A DNA stretch of 64,000 nt from positions 1 through 64,000 of the forward strand of contig CALYLW010000999.1 of assembly GCA_944989445.1 (NCBI GenBank), written 5' to 3'. This DNA is from Ampullaceana balthica (Eukaryota > Mollusca > Gastropoda > Lymnaeidae). Numbering within the stretch: position 1 is the first letter of the stretch; every line of letters begins with the position of its first letter. The position numbers and the translations under genes are program-made. A model generated the notes under the pieces. It was given only the letters and a program-made list of their open reading frames with translations, was not told the DNA's origin and did not search any database. Shown here in pieces: positions 8,498 to 20,881 of the stretch.

Positions 8498-11109
8498 TCA
8501 TCTTTCTGTACATTCAAAGTCTGAGAGATCTCTTATTACGCTTGCAACTTTTCTGCTAACGCCTTCTTCTGTTGCTTTTCCTTTACTGGGTGTGCTGCTG
8601 CCATTTTCTTTTATCTTGCATCCACCTAATTGAAAAAGAAAGGAATAACAGGTTTATTGAATTCTGTAACTGAAAATACATTTAAAGGAAAGCTTAAAAT
8701 GTAAAAACACACAATACATTGATAGCAGTTAGTGTTTTTGAAAATTACATGTTCAACCAGAGCATTTCAAAGCATCCAAGGTTGAATACAAAACCAGTCG
8801 TCATAAAAATGTGTAAATAAAAAAAAATAAAAGAACTAAAACCATTTCATAATTAAAAAATAATAATTTTGGTTTAAATTTTTTTATATAACTTCATTTT
8901 TAAAAAAAAATTTTTAATTTTAAAAAAAATTATTTTTTTTTAATTTTTTTTTAAATTTAAAATTATTTTTTTTAAAAAAATTTAAAAAATTTTAAATTTA
9001 AAATTTTTTATTATATTTTTTTTTAATTTTTAATTTTTTTTAAATTTTTTTTTAATTAAAAATAAAAAAGAAGGTTTTCTTAAAATGGGCAATAAAAATT
9101 TGATAAATTAAAAGTAATAACAAAACTTTAAAAAATATTTTTCAATAATTGGTGAAAAAAGTTAGTTATTTCAGCTTCCAAGAGAAACCTGCTTCTCAAA
9201 AAACAGCTTTGCTATAAGTTTCTTGTTGGCTGAATAAAAGGGCACACATAGATGGGTTAATGAATACTAAACCTCCTTGGCTAAGATTTCAACAAAGAAG
9301 TATAACAATAATAACATGACTAGAAGAAAACGATGCAGAAGACAAAGTAGAAAAAAGACAACACAAAATTTAGTTTATTAACGTTTAAAGCCCCATAAGG
9401 TTTTTGGTAAACTTCCGTCTCAGTCCCGTAAGGATTTCCCTTTAATTGTGATCAACTTGTTATGCAATTTAAAAAAATTACGGAAAATGAATTTATATTA
9501 TCATTATTATACGGACTTCATCTTTTAGGATAAGAATGGTTATTTTATGCATCCAAAAGACCGACTTGAGTTTAATACTAATTTTATCTGTAGTTTAGTA
9601 CTATTATATTTACAAAAAAGCATAGCAAAATCACATCTTCAACAATTTTTTAAAAATTAAGGCAACTGTCGCCATTTCCGGAAGTCGACTAAAGCTTCTC
9701 TCACTAAATGAAGAATTTCTTTTTTTTATGATCTCATTACTAAAGAGAGTGCCATCGAGGCGCGCATTACCGCGCTTTGGGATTAGAGACAAGGCGCGCA
9801 TTACCTCGCTTTTGGGCATTAAACGTTAAAATTATCTATATAATCTGGAAAGAGCCTTTACTAGTTAATCTTAGCATCTGCAACCATAAGGCGGAGAGGG
9901 ACGCATACCAGATAGTTAAAAACTTGTTCATAGAGGGAAAATTAATTGTGGAAAAAAAGAAAATTAGAGTAAATACTTCTGAAATGAAATTTACAAATAC
10001 GTTTAATCACATAGGAAAACATAAATTTCTAACCTTTGCAAAAACTCCAAAGTTGAGATTGCTTCTGTATCATATTTAATGTTGAATGTGTAATAGGCAC
10101 CGCAGAGGCAACCAACAGCCTTTAGAAAATCATTCTCATCAGCATGGATGACTACTTTGCCATCAATGGAAAGCATCCAGTCCTCAACTCCCATGAGACT
10201 GTTACCTAGAAACAAAATAACAATTTACTAGTGCAAAACATTAAAACCATGTAAGTCTTACCCTAAGACAAGGGTATTCAAATGAAAGCAACTTTTCACG
10301 TTTTATTTTAAAAAATTAATGTGAAAACGTGAGCTATATTTAAAAAAATAAAGGAAACCAGTGTTTAAATTCACTAAATATTTCACATACCCCTTAGAAT
10401 TAGATGAGGTGTAGGGGGCAAAGATTTTTCTTCAATTTCCTCCACAGTGCTGGCAGGCTTTAAAAAAATAAGAAATAGTACAAATCAAATCATGGTACAA
10501 CAAAAGTCAAAGGGTATCTGTAATACACTCCCAAATAACTTTTTGACTTGAAGATATTCACTTAACTTTCAATAAAACTTGTAACCCTATAAAATTAAGT
10601 AGAGTCATTGAGATGGGATAATAGAATATTTTATATTTTAATATATAGAAATTACTCAAACCTCAATTTTACTGATATGTAGGACAAAGAATAATACATA
10701 AAAATAAAATTTAACTATGAAACATATTAACCTTAGAATAACAAGGTTCTATGTAAACTTTTGTTCAAACCAAGATATTGGCCTTTGAAAATTTGATATT
10801 ATGTAGGGCCATATAGAATTAGAACCTTCAGTTATTCTAAGGTGGCGATATGTAAGCAAAATCTAAATTAACAAACAAGATGCTATTTCCACTTACTTTA
10901 CTTATGATTTAAAACAAAAATATTGTAGCACTCTTGAGTAAAATCAGAATACAATCTCACATGTTAAATAAGTGTAATTATGACATAATTATTAATCACA
11001 AAAATAAGCTTTCAAAATAAAATCAACTTACCATTTCAATATGAAGTCCGAATATTGAACACTTTATCTTGGTACTATATCCACAGTGACATTGTACGCC
11101 TTGACTAAT
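8498..11109 (-). CDS. 3' part of a spliced gene, left arm
   Basis: Mirror of the right-arm gene: exons 11032-11109, 10391-10457, 10034-10205 and 8498-8625 on the minus strand, with the poly(A) signal near 8461. Exon 3 is identical to its partner as far as I compared. It therefore stands head to head with the right copy, and neither has a promoter or first exon. If both copies are real, both are 5'-truncated pseudogenes; if the palindrome is an artefact, there is one gene whose 5' end lies elsewhere. Confidence 0.55.
8820..9075. repeat. A/T-only low-complexity block, left arm
   Basis: Runs of A and T without G or C for most of 250 bases, largely self-complementary. It lies within the gene's last intron. 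Confidence 0.85.
9378..9829. mobile_element. MITE-like element in the last intron, left arm
   Basis: A 452-bp segment bounded by TTAACGTTTAAAGCCC (from 9378) and GGGCATTAAACGTTAA (to 9829), an inverted pair matching 15 of 16. It contains two close copies of GGCGCGCATTACC(G/T)CGCTTT at about 9758-9815. It has no coding capacity and lies inside the intron before the last exon. Terminal TTAA is shared by both ends, so a TTAA target duplication is possible. Confidence 0.5.
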
Positions 11110-11420
11110 CTGTAATCAAAGACCACCTTATTTCTCTATTATCTGAAATGGAAAGTGAAAAAAAAAGAACTTTATGATTAAAACAAATCTGATAACTGCA
11201 CAGCTAGTAAGAGATCTAAATGCTCTGATTGATTTTTAGTCTTAGCCAAAATACAAATTATATATTACCTAGTCTTGACAAAATTAGGGTGACAATAATC
11301 TTAACCAACACCTTAATAATAAAAAATAAATGTTAAATCTCTAACTAACGTTTAAATGTACACATGGTTTAAATATCTCAACTGGCATTAGAACCAACTG
11401 ATAAATTTTGTTAAGACTGA

Positions 11421-11436
11421 TACTTATAAATAAGTA
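11421..11436. repeat. Palindrome centre with 2-base spacer
   Basis: TACTTAT (11421-11427), AA, then ATAAGTA (11430-11436); the match continues outward on both sides without interruption for kilobases. A spacer this short leaves no loop, so the intact duplex could extrude as a cruciform. It is also what fold-back priming or a missed hairpin adapter would produce. Confidence 0.95.
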
Positions 11437-11747
11437 TCAGTCTTAACAAAATTTATCAGTTGGTTCTAATGCCAGTTGAGATATTTAAACCATGTGTACA
11501 TTTAAACGTTAGTTAGAGATTTAACATTTATTTTTTATTATTAAGGTGTTGGTTAAGATTATTGTCACCCTAATTTTGTCAAGACTAGGTAATATATAAT
11601 TTGTATTTTGGCTAAGACTAAAAATCAATCAGAGCATTTAGATCTCTTACTAGCTGTGCAGTTATCAGATTTGTTTTAATCATAAAGTTCTTTTTTTTTC
11701 ACTTTCCATTTCAGATAATAGAGAAATAAGGTGGTCTTTGATTACAG

Positions 11748-14379
11748 ATTAGTCAAGGCGTACAATGTCACTGTGGATATAGTACCAAGATAAAGTGTTC
11801 AATATTCGGACTTCATATTGAAATGGTAAGTTGATTTTATTTTGAAAGCTTATTTTTGTGATTAATAATAATGTCATAATTACACTTATTTAACATGTGA
11901 GATTGTATTCTGATTTTACTCAAGAGTGCTACAATATTTTTGTTTTAAATCATAAGTAAAGTAAGTGGAAATAGCATCTTGTTTGTTAATTTAGATTTTG
12001 CTTACATATCGCCACCTTAGAATAACTGAAGGTTCTAATTCTATATGGCCCTACATAATATCAAATTTTCAAAGGCCAATATCTTGGTTTGAACAAAAGT
12101 TTACATAGAACCTTGTTATTCTAAGGTTAATATGTTTCATAGTTAAATTTTATTTTTATGTATTATTCTTTGTCCTACATATCAGTAAAATTGAGGTTTG
12201 AGTAATTTCTATATATTAAAATATAAAATATTCTATTATCCCATCTCAATGACTCTACTTAATTTTATAGGGTTACAAGTTTTATTGAAAGTTAAGTGAA
12301 TATCTTCAAGTCAAAAAGTTATTTGGGAGTGTATTACAGATACCCTTTGACTTTTGTTGTACCATGATTTGATTTGTACTATTTCTTATTTTTTTAAAGC
12401 CTGCCAGCACTGTGGAGGAAATTGAAGAAAAATCTTTGCCCCCTACACCTCATCTAATTCTAAGGGGTATGTGAAATATTTAGTGAATTTAAACACTGGT
12501 TTCCTTTATTTTTTTAAATATAGCTCACGTTTTCACATTAATTTTTTAAAATAAAACGTGAAAAGTTGCTTTCATTTGAATACCCTTGTCTTAGGGTAAG
12601 ACTTACATGGTTTTAATGTTTTGCACTAGTAAATTGTTATTTTGTTTCTAGGTAACAGTCTCATGGGAGTTGAGGACTGGATGCTTTCCATTGATGGCAA
12701 AGTAGTCATCCATGCTGATGAGAATGATTTTCTAAAGGCTGTTGGTTGCCTCTGCGGTGCCTATTACACATTCAACATTAAATATGATACAGAAGCAATC
12801 TCAACTTTGGAGTTTTTGCAAAGGTTAGAAATTTATGTTTTCCTATGTGATTAAACGTATTTGTAAATTTCATTTCAGAAGTATTTACTCTAATTTTCTT
12901 TTTTTCCACAATTAATTTTCCCTCTATGAACAAGTTTTTAACTATCTGGTATGCGTCCCTCTCCGCCTTATGGTTGCAGATGCTAAGATTAACTAGTAAA
13001 GGCTCTTTCCAGATTATATAGATAATTTTAACGTTTAATGCCCAAAAGCGAGGTAATGCGCGCCTTGTCTCTAATCCCAAAGCGCGGTAATGCGCGCCTC
13101 GATGGCACTCTCTTTAGTAATGAGATCATAAAAAAAAGAAATTCTTCATTTAGTGAGAGAAGCTTTAGTCGACTTCCGGAAATGGCGACAGTTGCCTTTG
13201 CTCCTTTAATTTTTAAAAAATTTTCTTTTTTTTTGAAGATGTGATTTTGCTATGCTTTTTTGTAAATATAATAGTACTAAACTACAGATAAAATTAGTAT
13301 TAAACTCAAGTCGGTCTTTTGGATGCATAAAATAACCATTCTTATCCTAAAAGATGAAGTCCGTATAATAATGATAATATAAATTCATTTTCCGTAATTT
13401 TTTTAAATTGCATAACAAGTTGATCACAATTAAAGGGAAATCCTTACGGGACTGAGGCGGAAGTTTACCAAAAACCTTATGGGGCTTTAAACGTTAATAA
13501 ACTAAATTTTGTGTTGTCTTTTTTCTACTTTGTCTTCTGCATCGTTTTCTTCTAGTCATGTTATTATTGTTATACTTCTTTGTTGAAATCTTAGCCAAGG
13601 AGGTTTAGTATTCATTAACCCATCTATGTGTGCCCTTTTATTCAGCCAACAAGAAACTTATAGCAAAGCTGTTTTTTGAGAAGCAGGTTTCTCTTGGAAG
13701 CTGAAATAACTAACTTTTTTCACCAATTATTGAAAAATATTTTTTAAAGTTTTGTTATTACTTTTAATTTATCAAATTTTTATTGCCCATTTTAAGAAAA
13801 CCTTCTTTTTTATTTTTAATTAAAAAAAAATTTAAAAAAAATTAAAAATTAAAAAAAAATATAATAAAAAATTTTAAATTTAAAATTTTTTTTAAATTTT
13901 TTTAAAAAAAATAATTTTAAATTTAAAAAAAAATTAAAAAAAAATAATTTTTTTTTAAAATTAAAAATTTTTTTTTAAAATGAAGTTATATAAAAAAATT
14001 TAAACCAAAATTATTTTTTTTTAATTATGAAATGGTTTTAATTCTTTTATTTTTTTTTATTTACACATTTTTATGACGACTGGTTTTGTATTCAACCTTG
14101 GATGCTTTGAAATGCTCTGGTTGAACATGTAATTTTCAAAAACACTAACTGCTATCAATGTATTGTGTGTTTTTACATTTTAAGCTTTCCTTTAAATGTA
14201 TTTTCAGTTACAGAATTCAATAAACCTGTTATTCCTTTCTTTTTCAATTAGGTGGATGCAAGATAAAAGAAAATGGCAGCAGCACACCCAGTAAAGGAAA
14301 AGCAACAGAAGAAGGCGTTAGCAGAAAAGTTGCAAGCGTAATAAGAGATCTCTCAGACTTTGAATGTACAGAAAGATGA
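11748..14379 (+). CDS. 3' part of a spliced gene, right arm
   Basis: Four exons: 11748-11825, 12400-12466, 12652-12823 and 14252-14379, then AATAAA at 14411. Exons 1-2 join in phase 0 and exons 2-3 in phase 1, each with AG acceptors and GT donors (GTAAG, GTATG, GTTAG). Exon 3 encodes a compact globular stretch with VEDWMLSIDGKVVI and YYTFNIKYDTEA, ending TLEFLQ. The last exon gives a basic Ser/Thr/Lys segment and then SVIRDLSDFEC. This order (IDG.VV, YY.FNI.Y..EA..TLEFIQR, basic stretch, L.DFEW) recalls uncharacterised proteins abundant in fish genomes; I assign no function. Exon 3 ends in phase 2 while the last exon reads best in phase 1, so an exon is missing or unrecognised between them. 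The 5' part is absent because the palindrome centre lies 320 bases upstream. Confidence 0.55.
13028..13497. mobile_element. MITE-like element in the last intron, right arm
   Basis: Mirror of 9378-9829 but 18 bases longer, because of extra CCTTTGCTCC and T-run sequence at about 13194-13240. TIR TTAACGTTTAATGCCC at 13028. Confidence 0.5.
13795..14065. repeat. A/T-only low-complexity block, right arm
   Basis: Mirror of 8820-9075, with small run-length differences. Confidence 0.85.
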
Positions 14380-14544
14380 ATGTTGATACTGTTATGACCT
14401 GAATGGACTTAATAAAAAATGTATTAATTTTTAAAATACTTATCTCATTTATTTGCGTCCAGTTTGTATTGCTTATTAGTAGCTAATGTTAAAACAAGGG
14501 CTGTATTAATGAGGGTAGGGGGGCTGCCCTAAAATGGAGGGGGG

Positions 14545-14754
14545 GGGTGGTTATCGTTTTTTTTTAAAATAACGTTAACTTAACGTTAACGGTATCCTAA
14601 GAGTTTACGACATTCCGTCGTAAAATAACGGTAAGCCAAAAACGATAAGTTATCGCTGCGGTAAGTTACCGTTAATGCCCCATAAAGACGGTTAGTTAAT
14701 GGCAGCTAGTACACGATAAGTTACTGTCGTTTTACGGTAAGATTTTTTACAGTG
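14545..14754 (-). mobile_element. Transposon end starting CACTG, right arm
   Basis: Mirror of 8124-8335. Together the two ends bound a 6.6-kb symmetric unit, but since it is palindromic throughout, this is more likely two copies of one end than a natural pair of TIRs. Confidence 0.6.
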
Positions 14755-17259
14755 CTAATTATTCGGCTCAAACAACAAACCGAAATGCACAGCAATCTCC
14801 ACTTTATGCAAAACACTTCACCAGCTCTAACAATTACAATCCCACCCCTCAACCACCACCACAACCACCAACTCACCCCAACACGCACACGAGTACACGC
14901 GAACGACGAGTCCCAGAATTCCACATTCCCGCAATAAAGCGCGTGCTATTCCCGATGAAATCCGGGAACTTCTGAAAATGTTGATAACGTTTAGCCGGCA
15001 AGGTGAAAAAACACCCCAAAAAAAGTTGTTCATAGCGACTAATTAGCGCTCAAACACAATTCCTGGAGATGTATACATTATTTTTATTAGCTTGTGTTCC
15101 GCAGTTAAGGATCGGGGTCTTGAATAGCATGATGGGACGGGAACAGGGGTGGAAGAGGGATGAGAGGGGTGTTGGTGAAGCATTTAGAGAAATCGTGAAT
15201 TTTTCTGTTATACATTGAGTGAACAAGATGATATTAACGTTAGAGAATATTTACTTGTTCAGAAAATATTTTTAAAAAAAACAGTGGCGTTTATCTCTAT
15301 ATGTGTACACGCCAGTGGCAAGAGTAACTCTAGCAGTTAAATCATGGAACCCAGAAACGCTAGATGATAGAAGAGTAAAGAGTAGAGAAATACATGTAAT
15401 AATAATAGATGACGCATAATACTCTAACTTGAAAATGAAGAAAACAATCTAATTCAAAATTCAGATAGACATTGATATTTTAAAAAATAACAATTTTCTT
15501 GTTCAATTCACAAGAACAAAAAACAATGATCCTCCTAACCAAAGTTTTAATGGACAGCGGTAAAGAAGAATCCAGGAAAACCAACACTTTATCAACATTT
15601 AAATCTCTAATAAAAATGCAGGACTAAACACAAACCATAGATAAGCGTAGGACGCAATAATCTTCTGTATAGAAGGAGCGTCTGTAAACAGATAAGATAA
15701 GATAAGATAAAGGTCTGAAAACAAGCGCAATACAGAAATAATATATGTACAATAATAACATTCAAAAACATGCTTCAATATTTATTTTAACAAAACAAAT
15801 TTAACTGATTTTTAAAAAGTATTCATTTTCATGAAGAAAAAAACGTGTGCTTATAAAAAAATTTATGCATATACACAATTTTATTTCATATATATATCGG
15901 ATTTTTCTAGTCAATTCTCACACATTGTTTTTATTCAAGTTTTATTTGAACGTACACACACAAATAATGATCCCGTCTAGAGTTAAATGACAGTAGAACT
16001 GTGTTCAATAGACGGAAAAAAAATGCACCAATGTTAAGCTCTGATAATATTGTTAGCAATATTCGTCACAAGTATGCAACTTTTATCTACTTATAGTCGA
16101 TAGGAAGTTCACGTCCGAATTGCTACATTGGTAACTTTTCGTTTTATATAGATGACATGTTTATTTAATTAGTGAAACATCCCGTGGTTTTGTGTGTAAG
16201 AGCCGTAATACTTTTGTATATATATATAACAGTAGCATAATTTAAAGAAAGATGCTGATTCCATCAGAGAGGATCACACGAAAGAATACCATATGTGAAT
16301 ATTTATAGATGGCCCCACGAACACGATGGTAAAATACCTCTAGAACTAGAAGAGAAATAATTAGGATATGATTACAAATTACGAGCAGCTAACGAGGGTC
16401 ATAGAGAGGAACACTCGGATGTGACGTTAACGGTACTTAAGTGCGCAAATATTTCGAAGGTGGGTAGCAGCGTTTGGTTTAAATACTTGGGATTAATGCT
16501 GAGGTAGACATGGGAAAACGATTATATTTGATAGAGTACAGTGGACTGTTGCATTGTATGGAAACACACAATAGTTTCTATTTTAAAATAAAAAGAAAAT
16601 GTATATGTTTTATCTGATTAAAATAATATAATTTATATGTATAATTATTTTCTGCCTTGGGTGAGGAGTGTAAGCAAACAGTCAGACTTTCATAGACCCC
16701 GCACCCACCCCCTTTAGACAAACAATGCCAACAACTGCTCAACAATTAATGCTATTAGCAGACTACGCGTCTAGGTAACCGATATCTACGTAGAGGCCTA
16801 CCAAATTTCGGTTTCGGTGCAACCTGATAGCTTTTGGTGCAATTTCGGCGTCGTCATAAGGAGAAGTAAATTGCCACTCGACTGCAATATTTCGGCCTAA
16901 AGTCTGCCTGTCAGTCGACATGTCTTCTGTCAGACCGTAATTCAAACTTTTGATATTGCCTCGACGTCTGTAAGTTATAGTGTGAATTACGACTTATTGA
17001 ATGATGTATGACTAATTGCTTGATTAATGACTAATTGTATGGTGTATGAATAGATGTATGATGAATGAGTAATTAAACGATACACACGAATAGCTCACAG
17101 TTGCATGAGGATGTTCATTTTCATTAGTTTCAAAACTAACATTTCATTTAGATAGATGCACTTTGTGACACTCATTTAGACTGATAATTGCTCATAAATT
17201 TAATAGGTCGGATGAATAGGAGAAGAGGCAATGAATGAAGACATTCATATCCCTTATAA
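14755..17259. other. Unique DNA of right arm, no gene seen
   Basis: Inverted copy of 5626-8123. Open frames on both strands at about 14720-15030 are mirror images of each other and sit in low-complexity GTGGTTG/CAACCAC sequence, so I do not call them genes. Confidence 0.5.
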
Positions 17260-17408
17260 TTTATTTATTATTATTATTGTTCACTTATATAACGCAGTAT
17301 ACGACTGGGCTCACTGCGCTTTACAAAAATTTCCAGCAAATAGAGAAAAGACATTGCAGTTCACTCTCAATCATCCTAAACACAGTTAATATTTAGATAC
17401 ACACAACA
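17260..17408 (-). repeat. LINE/SINE-like 3' tail, right arm
   Basis: Inverted duplicate of 5477-5625, with (ATT)n at about 17262-17280. Confidence 0.55.
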
Positions 17409-17416
17409 CGATATTA

Positions 17417-17629
17417 CAACGGTTACCAAACCACGGCTCGCGAGCCGCATGCGTCTATTCTGTGTTCATATTGCGGCTCGCGTACAATTTATGAAAGATA
17501 TATTACAAGGATTACTGAAAGATTTCCAAGTCAGGTTTAATGACCCATATTGCGTCAATGAGGCTCTCAACATTTGTTTTTAAAAAAGTTTAAAATGGCT
17601 CTCAGTTTCAACAGCTCTGGCCACCCCTG
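17417..17629 (-). mobile_element. hAT-type MITE, right arm
   Basis: Inverted duplicate of 5256-5468, of identical length. Confidence 0.7.
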
Positions 17630-18048
17630 CTATATTATATACTATATTATATACTGTATTATATACTATATTATATACTATATTATTTACTATATAATAT
17701 ACTATATTATATACTATATTATATACTAAATTATATACTATATTATATACTATATTATATACTATATTATATACTATATTATTTACTATATAATATACTA
17801 TATTATATACTATATTATATACTAAATTATATACTATATTATATACTATATTATATACTATATTATATACTATATTATATACTATATTATATACTATATT
17901 ATATACTATATTATATACTATATTATATACTATATTATATACTATATTATATACTATATTATATACTATATTATATACTATATTATATACTATATTATAT
18001 ACTATATGATATACTACATTATATACTATATTATATACTATATTATAT
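17630..18048. repeat. 12-bp AT satellite, right arm
   Basis: Inverted copy of 4837-5255 that keeps the same variant units in the same order. Confidence 0.95.
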
Positions 18049-18052
18049 ACTA

Positions 18053-18994
18053 TGTGGCAGTGCGTTCAGAATTTTAGGGTGCCTACAGTAAATAAGATGC
18101 ACCATAGTTTAGCATGTTACAGTAAGCCCACGCCGATGCTGGATGGCCAGGGAGGGGCTCATAAATCTATCAAGAGGCCACGCCCTTGTATCAATGCAAT
18201 CCGAATGGACCACAGAACGTGCTTAAACCGCACGTCTGGTCGAGGAGTGAACTATTAATTGGTGTATATACATCATTGCTGCTTGTAAGGAAAGTCACGT
18301 GCTTGACTTCACGCTCAGTTGCGGCCACGCCGATGTTGGGTTGTCAAATGCGCATAAATCGTATCAATGAATTCTGAGTCGGACGTAGGACGTGGGAAAA
18401 CGCCTATGCGCTCACGCCCGGCGACCACGCCGATGTATCAATGAACTCTGAATGGACCACGGAACGTGAGGAACACACCTAACACGTCACGTCTGGTTGA
18501 TTGGGTCAGCTATTAAGGGGCGTTGGTTGTAAGGAAGACAACAGTTATTTATCATTGTGACTTGTAAAGAAAGTCACGGATAAACCCGGGAAAGAATTTG
18601 TGGGGGGAAAATTAAGGGTCGAAGGTTAATAGATTAAGTTTTGACACCTCGAGGGAAACCGAGGATATAAGGCGAGAGTTTAGTGTTTTAAAAAGAACAA
18701 CCCCGAGAACAACACCGGAGAATAACACCGGAGAACGATAGTCGGAGATCAGTGCTTAGCTAGCTTTGCAGGGATAGTATAGGCTGTAGTATAACTGTAC
18801 ACTGTGTTTCCATTGTTAAAATACTTAGACATCAGTTGCTGTGCTAATATTAGAAAGTATTCAGAATTCAAATAAATATTATACAAACTATAGTCCTCGC
18901 GACCTACCTGCATTTCATTTACTTGTGTGTGTTAATTGTGAAATAATTAACAACAACCAAACTAACAATTCATAGCCACCACCACTCGGCTACA
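18053..18994 (+). repeat. 5' LTR, right arm
   Basis: 942 bp, the same length as its left-arm partner 3891-4832. A TATA-like ATATAAG near 18665 lies about 205 bases before an AATAAA at 18871, giving a conventional U3-R-U5 order. Confidence 0.9.
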
Positions 18995-19000
18995 TATTTT

Positions 19001-19020
19001 TGGCGCTGCGAGCAGGGTTC
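19001..19020 (+). promoter_or_regulatory. Primer binding site, tRNA-Ser type, right arm
   Basis: Identical to the left-arm site and six bases downstream of the LTR end at 18994. Confidence 0.75.
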
Positions 19021-19079
19021 TAAAGTGAGGATAGTTTGTGATTTTGTGATAAGTAGTGAATTGTTTGAAATTCTCAGCT

Positions 19080-20488
19080 ATGGAACAGGAACAGATACAG
19101 TTAAGTCGTCTGCCAAAGCTACCGAGGTTCACGGGTGACAGCGGGGCAGAACCCTTCGTGAAAGAGGCACGACTGTTACTACAATTACAGCCCATGCCCT
19201 CTGCCGCCGCGGTTACCTGGATCATAGGCACCTTAGAGGGGCGTGCCCGCCAGGAAGTGTTTGACCGGGCACCGGAGGAGATCAATACCCCCGAGAAACT
19301 GCTACGTTTCATAATACAAAGATGGGGTGAGCAGAGAGACGCCACCACCCTTACTCAACGCTCGACGAGAGAGGACCTCTCTTACGTCGCCGACCCTGCC
19401 CAGCCTATGACAGTACCGCCTCCAGACCTCACATTCACACAGCTTACGCCACACCTACTGGCCTACATCAACCAGCAGGTCGCGGCTGTTGAAGATAGGC
19501 TCCAACTGTCAATCCAACAGCACCGAGGGGACAGGGACGCTAACAGTGTCCACTGTCCACCAGCACCCAGACATCCAAAATCAAACAAGCGGAGATCCCG
19601 TCACCGACAAAAGGTATGTCTGTGGTGTGACAGAAAGGGCCATGTTGAGGTTGAGTGTCGTGCTAAGAGGAAATACCTCGCTCACCACCACGACTCACCT
19701 CAATTCCTGACAACCCCAGGTCTACCTGGTTACCAGGAAACTGTGGCTCAGACAGCGTCACCTTGTGCACCACAGAAAGATGGCAGGGACCAATCGACCA
19801 AGCTCAACACACATATCTGGCAGCCCCCAACACGGAAGCCACATCGTGTGAGGCGCAACAGGTCACCTCATACACCGAGGCACAGTGAGGACACGCACTG
19901 TGATACGGCCTGCCGCGGCGAGATCAAAGAATGGCCAACCAAGCGCCGTAACCCATTTGACTCGGTGGGGATTTAGCAGTGGATCTCAAACTCAAGAGAT
20001 CCCACTACGCAACAAGACAACCCAGCGGACAGATTGCCTTCAGTTTCAGCGGCGATTCCCTACAGGGGAGGGCTGCAAGGCAAAGCATGTGCCTGCGCCG
20101 CCGGCTGTCGACCGTAAAGAAATCACAAGGGATTCCCAAATATGCCCTATTCGACCTAGGAGACAGGGATATCGGCCTAGGAAGAATCCATCGACTGCAG
20201 ATAAAAACACCCAACAGCTCTACGCCAGCTAGCACGGTGTTGAAACAGCCTGTCACGGCCGAACGCGGTCAAGACAGGAATGACTTGGGTCGCGGATCCA
20301 AAGGTCAACTGGGTGTGACCACAATACACCATGACCACGCGCCCAAGCACACGCCCACGCCTCAGTTCAGTAACAAGCCAGAGGGCGTGGCGCTCCCAGA
20401 AGACCTCGGCTATGATACTGACCACTCAAGAGATGTGAAACAACCTCCTCAAGCTAAGCCGCGCAGATCACTCATGATGCAGAGGTAG
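19080..20488 (+). pseudogene. gag: Gag-like protein, frameshifted right-arm copy
   Basis: Same product as 2399-3805. An extra C at about 19952-19954 ends the frame at 19976 (298 residues from the ATG at 19080), and an extra A at about 20213-20214 shifts it again, so the natural stop at 20488 is reached in a third frame. The capsid-like part and CCHC knuckle are intact; only the basic tail is broken. Both insertions lengthen short homopolymers (CC to CCC, CA to CAA), so they may be consensus errors rather than real mutations. Confidence 0.75.
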
Positions 20489-20881
20489 CGGACACTATGA
20501 GGTACCCTATTAACAATGATGTGACGTCACCATAGCGGATCATATCATTGACTTTTAGATTAGTGTTTTCATTTATAATGTTTACATACGTCTCAACAAT
20601 TTTGGATGGCATTCCTATATTTTAATAACATGTGGTGCCTTATTCTATGGTTTTATACACATCTTAAAATTGTTAGCAAATAATGTAATTTCAGATGTTT
20701 GGATTAACTGTTTTAGCAATAAGATATGTTTGCATTGCTATTTTTAGAGATGCTTATTTTCATGTAGCAAGGCACAGTTATGTGACACTAGTACTACTAG
20801 TACAGTGATTAGGGTATAGCCCTTAAGTATAATCTTAAACTGCACCAGCGAGGGCGCTGGATTTCAAAAGACTGGGGTGGA

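Larger units (their letters stand above)
1..11427 (+). repeat. Left arm of a giant palindrome
   Basis: Every landmark of this arm recurs in reverse complement in 11430-22881. Base 1 pairs with about 22881, the LTR ends 3891/4832 with 18994/18053, and 11427 with 11430. The paired positions sum to 22857 at the centre and 22882-22885 at the outside, so small indels lengthen the right arm by about 25-28 bases. The arm is cut by the window edge. Within the arm lie an LTR element, two MITE-like elements, a transposon end and the 3' half of a spliced gene. It could be a real inverted duplication or a fold-back chimera. Confidence 0.97.

Noticed and set aside
12778..13080. 100-codon antisense frame over exon 12652-12823 and the following intron
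   Set aside because: It is antisense to an exon with good splice sites and family-like protein pattern, and its mirror in the left arm adds no independent evidence.
8124..14754. Complete 6.6-kb transposon with natural TIRs
   Set aside because: Everything between and outside the two ends is also palindromic, so the paired ends are explained by the inversion rather than by transposon structure.
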